Shown: positions 50,896 to 59,297 of the stretch, in pieces | Layout: each line of letters begins with the position of its first letter | Numbering within the stretch: position 1 is the first letter of the stretch | Origin: Pseudomonas marginalis | Lineage (GTDB): Bacteria; Pseudomonadota; Gammaproteobacteria; Pseudomonadales; Pseudomonadaceae | NCBI RefSeq assembly: GCF_001645105.1 | Contig: NZ_LKEG01000052.1 | Span: 62,001 to 126,000, forward strand | Direction: 5' to 3' | DNA: 64,000 nucleotides | Program-made: the position numbers and the translations under genes | Notes under the pieces: model-generated | Told to the model about the DNA's origin: nothing | Seen by the model: only the letters and a program-made list of their open reading frames with translations | Database searches by the model: none

Positions 50896-51617
50896 GTGAC
50901 TGGCTGATACCTGACTGGCCCGCGCCGGCCCAGGTCAAAGCCTGCGTCACTACGCGTGCGGGCGGCGTCAGCCTGGCGCCGTTCGACAGCCTCAACCTGG
51001 GCGATCATGTCGAGGACAGCCTGGAGGCCGTCCTTGAAAATCGCCGTCGTCTGACCGATGTATTCGACATACAGCCTGCCTGGTTGCGCCAAGTCCACGG
51101 AATCACCGTGGTTGAGGCCGATCCGTTGCGCACCGCCGAAGCGGATGGCAGCTGGACCAGCACCCCCGGCATCGCCTGCACCTCCATGACCGCCGATTGC
51201 CTGCCTGCGTTGTTCTGCAACCGTGCTGGTACCCGTGTGGCTGCTGCTCATGCCGGTTGGCGTGGGCTGGCGGCGGGCGTCCTGGAGGCGGCGTTCGAAA
51301 GCCTCGATGCCCAGCCTGATGACGTATTGGTCTGGCTCGGCCCGGCGATTGGTCCGCAAGCTTTTGAAGTCGGCCCGGAAGTGCGTGAAGCCTTCATGCA
51401 GCAACTGCCGGCCACTGCCGAAGCCTTTGTGCCCAGCCGCAACCCCGGCAAGTTCATGGCCGACATCTATAAGCTCGCCCGCTTGCGTCTCGCCGCGCGC
51501 GGTGTCATGGCTGTTTATGGTGGTGGGTTCTGCACGGTGACCGACCCGCGCTTCTTTTCCTACCGGCGCAGCCCCCGCACCGGACGTTTCGCCTCGCTTA
51601 TCTGGCTTGAACGCTAG
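50892..51617 (+). CDS. pgeF: Purine nucleoside phosphorylase/laccase-domain protein (YfiH family)
   Basis: 241-residue multicopper-like YfiH family protein. Zn/Cu ligands appear in TADCLPALFC, AAAHAGWRGLAAGV and CTVTDPRFFSYRR. Family members phosphorolyse purine nucleosides and help peptidoglycan precursor quality control (PgeF). It begins with GTG at 50892 inside the rluD stop, so it is coupled. The shift from YfiH to PgeF naming is by family, not shown here. Confidence 0.9.
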   Translation: MSDWLIPDWPAPAQVKACVTTRAGGVSLAPFDSLNLGDHVEDSLEAVLENRRRLTDVFDIQPAWLRQVHGITVVEADPLRTAEADGSWTSTPGIACTSMTADCLPALFCNRAGTRVAAAHAGWRGLAAGVLEAAFESLDAQPDDVLVWLGPAIGPQAFEVGPEVREAFMQQLPATAEAFVPSRNPGKFMADIYKLARLRLAARGVMAVYGGGFCTVTDPRFFSYRRSPRTGRFASLIWLER

Positions 51618-51663
51618 ACTCTCTTGACCTGGGTCAAACCCGGTCCATATCGACCATCGCTCG

Positions 51664-51691
51664 CTTGAATCTTGCAGAATCCTCCCCATCT
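51664..51691 (+). promoter_or_regulatory. Sigma-32 (RpoH) heat-shock promoter of clpB
   Basis: CTTGAA, a 14-base spacer, and CCCCATCT, an excellent match to the RpoH consensus (CTTGAA with CCCCAT-T). It is 72 bases upstream of the clpB ATG, just after pgeF. Confidence 0.85.
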
Positions 51692-51763
51692 ATAGGGGTA
51701 TCTGGCAGGTTTCTTCATTCAGGATGTTTTATAGCTCCGGCCTGCTCAAAAGGAAGGTGACTA

Positions 51764-54328
51764 ATGCGTATTGATCGTTTAACCAGCAAATTGCAGTTGG
51801 CACTGTCTGACTCTCAATCCTTGGCGGTGGGCCTCGACCACCCGGCCATTGAGCCTGCGCACTTGATGCAGGCGCTTCTGGAACAGCAAGGTGGTTCTAT
51901 CAAACCCTTGCTGATGCAGGTGGGCTTTGACGTCAACAGCCTGCGCAAGGAGTTGAGCAAAGAGCTCGACCAACTGCCGAAAATCCAAAATCCTACCGGC
52001 GACGTGAATATGTCGCAGGATCTGGCGCGCCTGCTCAACCAGGCAGACCGCCTGGCCCAGCAGAAAGGTGACCAGTTCATCTCCAGTGAACTGGTGCTGC
52101 TCGCCGCCATGGACGAGAACAGCAGGCTCGGCAAGTTGTTGCTGGGTCAGGGCGTGAGCAAGAAAGCCCTGGAAAACGCCATCAACAACCTGCGTGGCGG
52201 CGATGCGGTGAACGACCCCAACCACGAGGAGTCGCGCCAGGCCCTGGATAAATACACCGTTGACCTGACCAAGCGCGCCGAAGAGGGCAAGCTTGACCCG
52301 GTAATCGGCCGTGACGATGAAATCCGTCGCACCATCCAGGTGCTGCAACGTCGTACCAAGAACAACCCGGTATTGATCGGTGAGCCTGGCGTGGGTAAAA
52401 CCGCGATTGCCGAAGGGCTGGCCCAGCGCATCATCAACGGAGAAGTGCCGGACGGCCTCAAAGGCAAGCGCCTGCTGTCCCTGGACATGGGGTCGTTGAT
52501 CGCCGGTGCCAAGTTCCGTGGCGAGTTCGAAGAACGCCTGAAATCCCTGCTCAATGAGCTGTCGAAGCAGGAAGGGCAGATCATTCTGTTTATCGACGAA
52601 CTGCACACCATGGTCGGTGCCGGTAAAGGCGAAGGTTCGATGGACGCCGGCAACATGCTCAAACCCGCTTTGGCGCGCGGTGAGTTGCACTGCGTCGGTG
52701 CGACCACGCTCAACGAATACCGCCAGTACATTGAAAAGGACGCGGCCCTTGAGCGTCGCTTCCAGAAAGTGCTTGTGGAAGAGCCGAGCGAAGAAGACAC
52801 CATCGCCATCCTGCGTGGCCTGAAAGAGCGTTATGAGGTCCACCACAAGGTGGCGATCACCGACGGCGCGATCATTGCGGCGGCCAAATTGAGCCATCGC
52901 TATATCACCGACCGTCAATTGCCCGACAAGGCCATCGACTTGATTGACGAGGCGGCCAGCCGTATCCGCATGGAAATCGACTCCAAGCCGGAAGTGCTCG
53001 ACCGTCTGGACCGGCGCCTGATTCAACTGAAAGTTGAGTCCCAGGCCCTGAAGAAAGAAGAAGACGACGCGGCGAAGAAACGCCTGGAAAAACTCCAGGA
53101 AGAAATCGTCCGTCTGGAACGTGAGTATTCGGACCTGGAAGAAATCTGGACCTCGGAAAAAGCCGAAGTACAGGGCTCTGCCCAGATCCAGCAAAAGATC
53201 GAGCAGTCGCGGCAGGAACTTGAAGCTGCCCGCCGTAAAGGCGACCTGAACCGCATGGCTGAGTTGCAGTACGGGGTGATCCCGGACCTGGAGCGCAGCC
53301 TGCAGATGGTCGACCAGCACGGCAAAAGCGAGAACCAGTTGCTGCGCAGCAAGGTGACCGAGGAAGAAATTGCCGAAGTCGTCTCCAAGTGGACCGGTAT
53401 CCCGGTGTCGAAGATGCTCGAAGGCGAGCGCGACAAGCTGCTGAAAATGGAAAGCCTGTTGCACCAGCGTGTCATCGGTCAGGAAGAGGCCGTGGTGGCG
53501 GTGTCCAATGCGGTGCGGCGCTCCCGGGCCGGTTTGTCCGACCCGAATCGTCCGAGCGGCTCGTTCATGTTCCTCGGCCCGACCGGTGTGGGTAAGACCG
53601 AGCTGTGCAAGGCCTTGGCCGAGTTCCTCTTTGATACTGAAGAGGCCATGGTGCGAATCGACATGTCTGAGTTCATGGAGAAGCACTCGGTGGCTCGCCT
53701 GATTGGCGCTCCACCAGGCTATGTGGGCTACGAGGAGGGTGGTTACCTGACCGAAGCCGTGCGGCGTAAGCCTTACTCGGTGATCCTGCTGGATGAGGTC
53801 GAGAAGGCGCACCCGGATGTGTTCAACATCCTCTTGCAAGTGCTGGAGGATGGCCGCCTGACCGACAGCCACGGGCGTACGGTGGACTTCCGCAACACGG
53901 TGATCGTGATGACCTCCAACCTGGGCTCGGCGCAGATCCAGGAATTGGTGGGCGACCGTGAAGCCCAGCGTGCGGCGGTGATGGATGCGTTGACCACGCA
54001 CTTCCGCCCGGAATTCATTAACCGTGTCGATGAAGTGGTGATCTTTGAGCCTTTGGCACGGGATCAGATTGCGGGCATCACCGAGATCCAACTGGGTCGT
54101 CTGCGTGGCCGTCTGACCGAGCGCGAGTTGTCGCTGGACCTGAGCCAGGAGGCGTTGGACAAGCTGATCGCGGTGGGTTACGACCCGGTGTATGGCGCAC
54201 GGCCGTTGAAACGTGCGATCCAGCGCTGGATCGAGAACCCGCTGGCCCAGCTGATCCTGTCGGGTAGCTTTATGCCAGGGACCAGCGTCACGGCAACGGT
54301 GGAAAACGACGAAATCGTCTTCCACTGA
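51764..54328 (+). CDS. clpB: ATP-dependent disaggregase ClpB
   Basis: Hexameric AAA+ chaperone that solubilises aggregates with DnaK. N domain (1-145), AAA1 with Walker A GEPGVGKTA near 205, middle coiled-coil domain (about 405-525, rich in K/E such as SQALKKEEDDAAKKRLEKL), and AAA2 with GPTGVGKTE near 604. The length of 854 aa is standard. RBS AAGGAAG lies 8 bases before the ATG. Preceded by an RpoH promoter and followed by a terminator. Confidence 0.98.
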   Translation: MRIDRLTSKLQLALSDSQSLAVGLDHPAIEPAHLMQALLEQQGGSIKPLLMQVGFDVNSLRKELSKELDQLPKIQNPTGDVNMSQDLARLLNQADRLAQQKGDQFISSELVLLAAMDENSRLGKLLLGQGVSKKALENAINNLRGGDAVNDPNHEESRQALDKYTVDLTKRAEEGKLDPVIGRDDEIRRTIQVLQRRTKNNPVLIGEPGVGKTAIAEGLAQRIINGEVPDGLKGKRLLSLDMGSLIAGAKFRGEFEERLKSLLNELSKQEGQIILFIDELHTMVGAGKGEGSMDAGNMLKPALARGELHCVGATTLNEYRQYIEKDAALERRFQKVLVEEPSEEDTIAILRGLKERYEVHHKVAITDGAIIAAAKLSHRYITDRQLPDKAIDLIDEAASRIRMEIDSKPEVLDRLDRRLIQLKVESQALKKEEDDAAKKRLEKLQEEIVRLEREYSDLEEIWTSEKAEVQGSAQIQQKIEQSRQELEAARRKGDLNRMAELQYGVIPDLERSLQMVDQHGKSENQLLRSKVTEEEIAEVVSKWTGIPVSKMLEGERDKLLKMESLLHQRVIGQEEAVVAVSNAVRRSRAGLSDPNRPSGSFMFLGPTGVGKTELCKALAEFLFDTEEAMVRIDMSEFMEKHSVARLIGAPPGYVGYEEGGYLTEAVRRKPYSVILLDEVEKAHPDVFNILLQVLEDGRLTDSHGRTVDFRNTVIVMTSNLGSAQIQELVGDREAQRAAVMDALTTHFRPEFINRVDEVVIFEPLARDQIAGITEIQLGRLRGRLTERELSLDLSQEALDKLIAVGYDPVYGARPLKRAIQRWIENPLAQLILSGSFMPGTSVTATVENDEIVFH

Positions 54329-54352
54329 GCCCCAACTGCTGGGTAATAAGAG

Positions 54353-54382
54353 AAGGCCTCGCATTGCGAGGCCTTTTTTTTC
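54353..54382 (+). terminator. Intrinsic terminator after clpB
   Basis: Stem AAGGCCTCGC/GCGAGGCCTT with an 8-base T run, 24 bases past the clpB stop. The rest of the stretch 54383-54631 holds only the tRNA promoter. Confidence 0.92.
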
Positions 54383-54513
54383 GATAGGGCGTTGAACTGT
54401 AAGGCAAAGGCTTGTAAAGTGCGCCCCGCAGCAACGTCAGCCCACGGGTTTCTTCTCCCCAAGAAGAAATCAGAAACAAGCGCAAATCATTGTCTTAAAA
54501 GCAATTTAAAGGG

Positions 54514-54541
54514 TTGACAGGGGTTTTTAAGATTGTAGAAT
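54514..54541 (+). promoter_or_regulatory. Sigma-70 promoter of the tRNA cluster
   Basis: TTGACA at 54514-54519 and TAGAAT at 54536-54541 with a 16-base spacer, followed by the GC-rich discriminator AGCGCGCC, a mark of stringently controlled stable RNA promoters. It leaves a leader of about 80 bases before tRNA-Asn. Confidence 0.82.
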
Positions 54542-54631
54542 AGCGCGCCTCAGACACATGAACGTAGCGATACGGGCAAGTCGAAGAGAAGGTTACACAG
54601 CAGTAAAAGTTGTACATTTGAAATATGTAGT

Positions 54632-54707
54632 TCCGTGATAGCTCAGTCGGTAGAGCAAATGACTGTTAATCATTGGGTCCCAGGTTCGAGTCCTGGTCAC
54701 GGAGCCA
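54632..54707 (+). tRNA. tRNA-Asn (anticodon GTT)
   Basis: 76 bases. The acceptor stem TCCGTGA pairs with TCACGGA, discriminator G and an encoded CCA follow. Anticodon loop CTGTTAA. First gene of the cluster. Confidence 0.97.
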
Positions 54708-54715
54708 ATTTCAAA

Positions 54716-54798
54716 ACCGGGGTATAGCGCAGTCCGGTAGCGCGCCTGCTTTGGGAGCAGGATGTCAGGAGTTCGAATCCCCTTACCCCGACCATATT
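54716..54798. repeat. 83-base direct repeat, copy 1 (tRNA-Pro)
   Basis: Bases 54716-54798 and 54968-55050 are identical; they hold one tRNA-Pro gene each plus two bases before and four after. This indicates a recent segmental copy. Confidence 0.9.
54718..54794 (+). tRNA. tRNA-Pro (anticodon TGG), copy 1
   Basis: 77 bases starting CGGGGTA, pairing with TACCCCG, with discriminator A and an encoded CCA. Anticodon loop TTTGGGA, anticodon TGG. 10 bases after tRNA-Asn. Confidence 0.97.
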
Positions 54799-54799
54799 T

Positions 54800-54875
54800 G
54801 GGTCGTTAGCTCAGTTGGTAGAGCAGTTGGCTTTTAACCAATTGGTCGTAGGTTCGAATCCCACACGACCCACCA
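54800..54875 (+). tRNA. tRNA-Lys (anticodon TTT)
   Basis: 76 bases starting GGGTCGT, pairing with ACGACCC, with an encoded CCA. Anticodon loop CTTTTAA, anticodon TTT. Last of the first three-tRNA group; a terminator follows. Confidence 0.97.
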
Positions 54876-54939
54876 TTTTTGAGACCAGTTAGCGCTGGAA
54901 TCGAATCTTAAGATCAGAGGCCAAAAGCGCTGATCGAAG

Positions 54940-54967
54940 AAGGCGACTGAAAGGTCGCCTTTTTTTT
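54940..54967 (+). terminator. Intrinsic terminator between tRNA-Lys and the second tRNA-Pro
   Basis: Stem GGCGAC/GTCGCC with loop TGAAAG and a T run of eight, ending only two bases before tRNA-Pro copy 2. Confidence 0.85.
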
Positions 54968-55050
54968 ACCGGGGTATAGCGCAGTCCGGTAGCGCGCCTG
55001 CTTTGGGAGCAGGATGTCAGGAGTTCGAATCCCCTTACCCCGACCATATT
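54968..55050. repeat. 83-base direct repeat, copy 2 (tRNA-Pro)
   Basis: Second, identical copy of the segment at 54716-54798. Confidence 0.9.
54970..55046 (+). tRNA. tRNA-Pro (anticodon TGG), copy 2
   Basis: Identical in sequence to the copy at 54718-54794. It begins two bases after the T run of a strong terminator, so it has no room for its own promoter and depends on read-through. It is followed by another terminator. Confidence 0.96.
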
Positions 55051-55087
55051 AAAAATCCTCGTATCGAAAGATACGGGGATTTTTTTT
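55051..55087 (+). terminator. Terminator after tRNA-Pro copy 2
   Basis: Stem AAATCCTCGTATC/GATACGGGGATTT with loop GAAA, then a T run of nine. Confidence 0.88.
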
Positions 55088-55122
55088 GTGCGCGTAAATC
55101 CTGAGCTCACCGCAAAGCAAAT

Positions 55123-55148
55123 GTGGGAGGGGGCAAGCCCCCTCCCAC
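55123..55148. repeat. REP palindrome between tRNA cluster and ndh
   Basis: 26-base inverted repeat GTGGGAGGGGGC with its complement, the same sequence as the unit at 12.5 kb. Confidence 0.85.
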
Positions 55149-55178
55149 CTTTACAAGGTCCCATCCGAGACCGAGTTA

Positions 55179-56477
55179 TCAGTGCAATTTAAGACGTGGC
55201 TCAGTCCCGCGCCCAATCTTGCTGCCCAGCATCAGCATCGCTGTGCGGAAGACCCCATACAGCGCCATCTGGTGCATGCGGTACAACGACACGTAGAACA
55301 TCCGCGCCAACCAGCCCTCCAGCATTACGCTGCCGGTGAGGTTGCCCATCAAGTTGCCCACCGCCGAGAACCGCGACAGCGAGATCAGCGACCCATAGTC
55401 GGTGTACTTGTACGACGGCAGATCCTTGCCCTCGATGCGCAATTTCAGCGACTTGGCCAACAGTGAAGCTTGCTGGTGAGCTGCCTGGGCCCGTGGTGGC
55501 ACATTACGGTCGGTGCCCGCTTGCGGGCAGGCGGCGCAATCACCGAAGGCGAAGATGTTTTCGTCGCGGGTAGTTTGCAGCGTCGGCAGCACTTGCAATT
55601 GGTTGATTCGGTTGGTTTCCAAGCCATCGATGTCCTTGAGGAAACCCGGCGCGCGAATACCGGCCGCCCATACCTTGAGGCTCGCAGGGATGACCTGGCC
55701 GCTGCTGGTGATCAGCGCATCGGCAGTCACTTCGCTGACCGCCGAGTTGGTCAGCACCGTCACGCCAAGCTTCTCCAGGGTTTTATGCACCGGCACGCCG
55801 ATCCGCTCCGGCAGCGCAGGCAGTACCCGCGGGCCGGCTTCGATCAGGGTGATGTGCATGTTTTCCGGCTTGATGCGGTCCAGGCCGTAGGCGGCCAGCT
55901 CATGGGCTGCGTTATGCAGTTCGGCGGCCAGTTCGACCCCCGTAGCCCCTGCGCCGACGATGGCGACGCTGATTTTTTCCACCACATCCGTCTGCCCGGC
56001 ATGGGCGCGCAGGTAGTGGTTGAGCAATTGCTGGTGGAAGCGCTCGGCCTGCTTGCGGGTGTCGAGGAACAGGCAATGTTGCGCTGCGCCTTCGGTACCG
56101 AAATCGTTGGTAGTGCTGCCGACTGCGATCACCAGGCTGTCATAGCCCAGTACCCGCGCGGGCACCAGCTCACGGCCTTCTTCGTCGAGGGTGGCGGCCA
56201 GCTGGATCTTCTTCTGTTCGCGGTCGAGCCCGCTCATGCGCCCCAGTTGGAACTCGAAGTGGTTCCATTTGGCCTGGGCGACATAATTGAGTTCGTCTTC
56301 GGAAGAGTTCAGCGAACCGGCTGCCACTTCGTGCAGCAAGGGCTTCCAGATATGGGTCAGGTTGGCGTCCACCAGCGTGATGCTGGCGGTGCCGCGCTTG
56401 CCCAGAGTCTTACCCAGGCGGGTAGCCAACTCCAGGCCGCCGGCGCCGCCGCCGACGATAATAATACGATGGGTCAT
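55179..56477 (-). CDS. ndh: Type II NADH:quinone oxidoreductase (non-proton-pumping)
   Basis: 432-residue flavoprotein that passes electrons from NADH to ubiquinone at the inner membrane face. FAD motif IIIVGGGAGGLELATRLG at the N-terminus and an NAD motif VAIVGAGATGVELAAEL near residue 172. A C-terminal amphipathic segment (WLARMFYVSLYRMHQMAL) anchors it to the membrane. The start ATG at 56477 (MTHRIIIVGG) replaces the farther 56492. Confidence 0.95.
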   Translation of the reverse strand: MTHRIIIVGGGAGGLELATRLGKTLGKRGTASITLVDANLTHIWKPLLHEVAAGSLNSSEDELNYVAQAKWNHFEFQLGRMSGLDREQKKIQLAATLDEEGRELVPARVLGYDSLVIAVGSTTNDFGTEGAAQHCLFLDTRKQAERFHQQLLNHYLRAHAGQTDVVEKISVAIVGAGATGVELAAELHNAAHELAAYGLDRIKPENMHITLIEAGPRVLPALPERIGVPVHKTLEKLGVTVLTNSAVSEVTADALITSSGQVIPASLKVWAAGIRAPGFLKDIDGLETNRINQLQVLPTLQTTRDENIFAFGDCAACPQAGTDRNVPPRAQAAHQQASLLAKSLKLRIEGKDLPSYKYTDYGSLISLSRFSAVGNLMGNLTGSVMLEGWLARMFYVSLYRMHQMALYGVFRTAMLMLGSKIGRGTEPRLKLH

Positions 56478-56537
56478 GGGGATATCTCGCAAGGCTAAAA
56501 GAAATCGGAGCAGTTACCCCCGCGAGCGCCAGGCAGC

Positions 56538-56711
56538 TCATAGCGTCAGGTAACTCAAAAGGCGACTCAGCAAGCCGAGGCCGATCACCACTGCCAACAC
56601 CACACCAAGGAGCAGCCACGGCCGGAAAGGCTTGCGCTCGACTCGGTTCTGGGAGAGTTGCAGGTACTCTTCGACATGCTGTTGGTCATCGGGGTTCAGG
56701 CGGCTGGTCAT
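56538..56711 (-). CDS. DUF3094 small membrane protein
   Basis: 57 residues: an acidic and polar N-terminus (TSRLNPDDQQHVEEYLQ), a basic stretch, and one C-terminal membrane helix (WLLLGVVLAVVIGLGLLSRL). Matches the DUF3094 family restricted to Pseudomonas and relatives. The function is unknown. The start is the ATG at 56711. It is upstream of ndh on the same strand, 60 bases away. Confidence 0.8.
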   Translation of the reverse strand: MTSRLNPDDQQHVEEYLQLSQNRVERKPFRPWLLLGVVLAVVIGLGLLSRLLSYLTL

Positions 56712-56765
56712 AAAGGCCTCGTCAGGTAGACGTTGCAAAAGGGCGCCACGTTACAGTCCGGGGGC

Positions 56766-57395
56766 TCAGAGGCTGATACCCACGTCGAACACTATGCTGC
56801 GACCCAGGTTGTTGCGCAAGAAATCCGGCGCATCCGGATGGGCGAACAACACCCGTGCGAAAGTCGGCCCCACCAGCGACAGTGAGCGCCAGCCCTGGCG
56901 CAGGTATTCCGTCGGTGGCGGGAAGTGGCTATTGAGGTCGAGCACTTCACGCTTGAGGCTGGTGAAGGCGACGATATCCAGCTCCCCCAGGTCCATGCCG
57001 CGCTCTTTGTAGTTATGGGCCTTCTTGCGCAGCGTGGGCGCCAGGCGCAGTAAGAACTCATGGGCCGGGATGCGTCGCGGCTTGGCTTCGCGACGCACCA
57101 ACTGGCTCAGGGAGAACGCGCTGCGTCGGCGCAGCAACTCGTCGCGCCATTCGTCATTCAAGCGTCGGCCCTCGTCCAGCACGAAAAACACCTCGAAGCT
57201 GGCATCGCGAAACAGCACATCCGGGGGCTCTTGCCCGGCGGCGTGGAATTCTTCGGCCCGGTAGGGCACGTTCAAGCCTTGCAGCAGGCGCTGGCAGACC
57301 CAACGCTCACGCTCCCATTTGCGGGCATTGGACAAGAACGCATTGGCTTGTTCGGCCGCTACGGTGAGCAGGCGCAAGTAATCAGAGTCATCCAT
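56766..57395 (-). CDS. DUF1780 domain-containing protein
   Basis: 209-residue cytoplasmic protein of the DUF1780 family, with an all-alpha N-terminus followed by conserved blocks VLFRDASFEVFFVLDEGRRLNDEWR and YKERGMDLGELDIVAFTSL. Its PD-(D/E)xK-like pattern (EVFFVLDEGR) suggests a nuclease-type fold, but I cannot confirm this. Divergent from the membrane protein at 57500. Confidence 0.8.
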   Translation of the reverse strand: MDDSDYLRLLTVAAEQANAFLSNARKWERERWVCQRLLQGLNVPYRAEEFHAAGQEPPDVLFRDASFEVFFVLDEGRRLNDEWRDELLRRRSAFSLSQLVRREAKPRRIPAHEFLLRLAPTLRKKAHNYKERGMDLGELDIVAFTSLKREVLDLNSHFPPPTEYLRQGWRSLSLVGPTFARVLFAHPDAPDFLRNNLGRSIVFDVGISL

Positions 57396-57499
57396 AGCTA
57401 GCAGCTTAGCGCCCAAATGATGACCGCAGGAAGTACCCTTGTGAAACGTCGGTGTAGACTGATCATCCGACTAATGTCCGACGCAGGGGGAGTACTGCC

Positions 57500-58189
57500 G
57501 TGATCAGTGCCGCCATGTTGGCGCCGACAACAATGGGCATCGGCTGGCTGTTGTACGCACCTGTGGTGGCGTGGGCCATCTTGCGTTCACCTTGGGTCGA
57601 ACTGTTTGCCGACCGACGGCGCCAGCATCTGCTGTTCGGCACCGTGTTCGCGTTGTTCATGCTTTGGCTGGTGCGGCGGGATTTTGATACGGGGGTGTCC
57701 TACCACTTTATCGGCATGACTGCCGTGACCCTGCTGCTGGATTGGCCCCTGGCCATCGTCGGAGGCTTTGCCGCCCAGCTGGGTCTGATGGCGCTGGGGC
57801 GCCAGGACCTTGCAGCACTTGGCGTCAACGGCCTGCTGCTGATCGTGCTGCCGGTGCTGGTCACCGAAGCCTGCGCGCTGCTGGTCGAGCGTGCGCAGCC
57901 ACGCAATCCCTTTGTGTATATCTTCTGTTCCGGTTTTTTCGCGGCCGCGCTGTCGGCGCTGCTGTGCTTGCTACTAGGGCTGGGGCTTTTGTGGCTCGAC
58001 GGCCGTTTTGCCATGCCGGAATGGCTGGAGGATTTTGTCGGTTATCTGTGGCTGATCATCTTTCCCGAAGCCTTCATCAACGGCATGGTCATCAGCGCCT
58101 TGGTGGTGTTCTGCCCGGAATGGCTGGAGACTTTCAACCGCACGCGCTACCTCTCGGCACCCTGGAAGGACGGCGATTCAGAGCGTTGA
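57500..58189 (+). CDS. Integral membrane protein, CbiM-like energy-coupling factor permease family
   Basis: 229 residues with about six to seven hydrophobic segments and a conserved end (IIFPEAFINGMVISALVVFCPEWLETFNRTRYL). The FPEAFINGM block resembles CbiM-type substrate-capture proteins of nickel/cobalt ECF transporters. However, the CbiM N-terminal metal site MHIxEG is not evident and no CbiN, CbiQ or CbiO genes are nearby. A transport role is uncertain. Confidence 0.65.
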   Translation: MISAAMLAPTTMGIGWLLYAPVVAWAILRSPWVELFADRRRQHLLFGTVFALFMLWLVRRDFDTGVSYHFIGMTAVTLLLDWPLAIVGGFAAQLGLMALGRQDLAALGVNGLLLIVLPVLVTEACALLVERAQPRNPFVYIFCSGFFAAALSALLCLLLGLGLLWLDGRFAMPEWLEDFVGYLWLIIFPEAFINGMVISALVVFCPEWLETFNRTRYLSAPWKDGDSER

Positions 58190-58264
58190 CCCAGATCAAA
58201 TCCCGCCCGACCGAGCAGGCCCATGCTCTGCCAAATTTTCCTAGGCAAGGCGGGAGCACGGATC

Positions 58265-58480
58265 ATGAGTGTGTACGAGTGGGCGCGGCAGGAGTTGCGC
58301 AGAAGCCAGGATGCGGCGCTGGAAATCGGTTTCGACCCAGGCTTGACCCTGCGCGCCATGCTCAGCGCGGTGGTGCAGCAGAGCAAGGGCGTGCGCAGCT
58401 TTGAAGACCTGGCCGACGAGCTGCAATACCTTGCAGAAAACCTCGACGACCAGCAGGAGTATGCCTTTATGCGCCCTTAG
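58265..58480 (+). CDS. Conserved small hypothetical protein
   Basis: 71 residues (MSVYEWARQELRRSQDAALEI...), amphipathic and acidic at the end (LADELQYLAENLDDQQEY). I do not recognise a family. The start at the ATG at 58265 was chosen over 58223. It overlaps the convergent yacG stop by 4 bases. Confidence 0.65.
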   Translation: MSVYEWARQELRRSQDAALEIGFDPGLTLRAMLSAVVQQSKGVRSFEDLADELQYLAENLDDQQEYAFMRP

Positions 58481-58677
58481 TGACGCGGCGGAAGGTCTTC
58501 GGAAAACAGCTCGTCTTCGGCATCCGGGGCCACCGGAATCTTATGTTCCTCAGCGGCCCAGGCGCCCAGGTCGATGAGTTTGCAGCGGTCCGAGCAGAAC
58601 GGCCGGTTGAGGTTGGTCGCTGTCCATTCCACGGGGGCGCCGCAGGTTGGGCAGTCGACGGTCAAGGGTTGGCTCAT
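58477..58677 (-). CDS. yacG: DNA gyrase inhibitor YacG
   Basis: 66-residue zinc-binding protein that binds GyrB and inhibits DNA gyrase. The zinc ligands are Cys9, Cys12, Cys28 and Cys32 (CPTCGAPV and PFCSDRC), followed by LIDLGAWAAEEHKIP. The start overlaps the coaE stop by 4 bases; coaE-yacG follow pilD. Confidence 0.93.
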   Translation of the reverse strand: MSQPLTVDCPTCGAPVEWTATNLNRPFCSDRCKLIDLGAWAAEEHKIPVAPDAEDELFSEDLPPRH

Positions 58678-59297
58678 GATCGGCCTCCACGCAAAGTAAG
58701 GTAAAAGTGGTGCAGTCGCTCGACCTCGCTGTGCAGCCAGGCAAGGTCCTGGTCGTTGACCAGCACGTCATCGGCATGGTTCAAGCGGTCTTCGCGGCTG
58801 GATTGGGCCTTGAGGATCGCCTGCACCTGTTGTTCGCTGATGCCGTCGCGCTGCAGGGTACGCTGAATCTGCAGCGATTGCGGCACGTCGATCACCAGGA
58901 TGCGCTGGGTCATGCTGTACTGGCCAGACTCGATCAGCAGCGGCGACACCAGTATCGCGTAAGGCGACTTCGCGCGCGCCAGATGGCTACGAATCTCATC
59001 GCCAATCAGCGGGTGCAGCAAGGCTTCGAGCCAGCGGCGCTCTTCGGGTACTTCAAAGATCAGCTTGCGCAATGCCCCTCGGTCCAACTGGCCGTCCGGC
59101 TGCAGCACGCCGGCACCAAAATGCTCGGCGATGCGCGCCAGTGCCGGCCGGCCAGGTTCGACCACCCAGCGCGCCGCGTGGTCGGCGTCCACCAGGTCGA
59201 TCCCCAGGTCGATAAAGTGCTGGGCCGCTGCGCTTTTACCGCTGCCGATGCCGCCGGTGAGGCCTAGAATCCAGGGTGTTGCAACAGAAGTGGTCAT
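58674..59297 (-). CDS. coaE: Dephospho-CoA kinase
   Basis: Last step of CoA synthesis. P-loop GLTGGIGSGKS at residues 12-22 and the CoaE motif DLVDADHAARWVVEPG. The start ATG at 59297 gives 207 aa. The open frame extends upstream to 59825, but that part is antisense to pilD. It overlaps pilD by 4 bases. Confidence 0.96.
   Translation of the reverse strand: MTTSVATPWILGLTGGIGSGKSAAAQHFIDLGIDLVDADHAARWVVEPGRPALARIAEHFGAGVLQPDGQLDRGALRKLIFEVPEERRWLEALLHPLIGDEIRSHLARAKSPYAILVSPLLIESGQYSMTQRILVIDVPQSLQIQRTLQRDGISEQQVQAILKAQSSREDRLNHADDVLVNDQDLAWLHSEVERLHHFYLTLRGGRS

Noticed and set aside
51779..54364. 861-codon open frame antisense to clpB
   Set aside because: Shadow of clpB; a protein rich in Gln, His and Val typical of antisense reading of a GC-rich gene.
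54889..55164. Minus-strand 91-codon frame over tRNA-Pro copy 2
   Set aside because: It reads the complement of the tRNA (VGVRGFELLTSCSQSRRAT pattern) and a terminator; not a gene.
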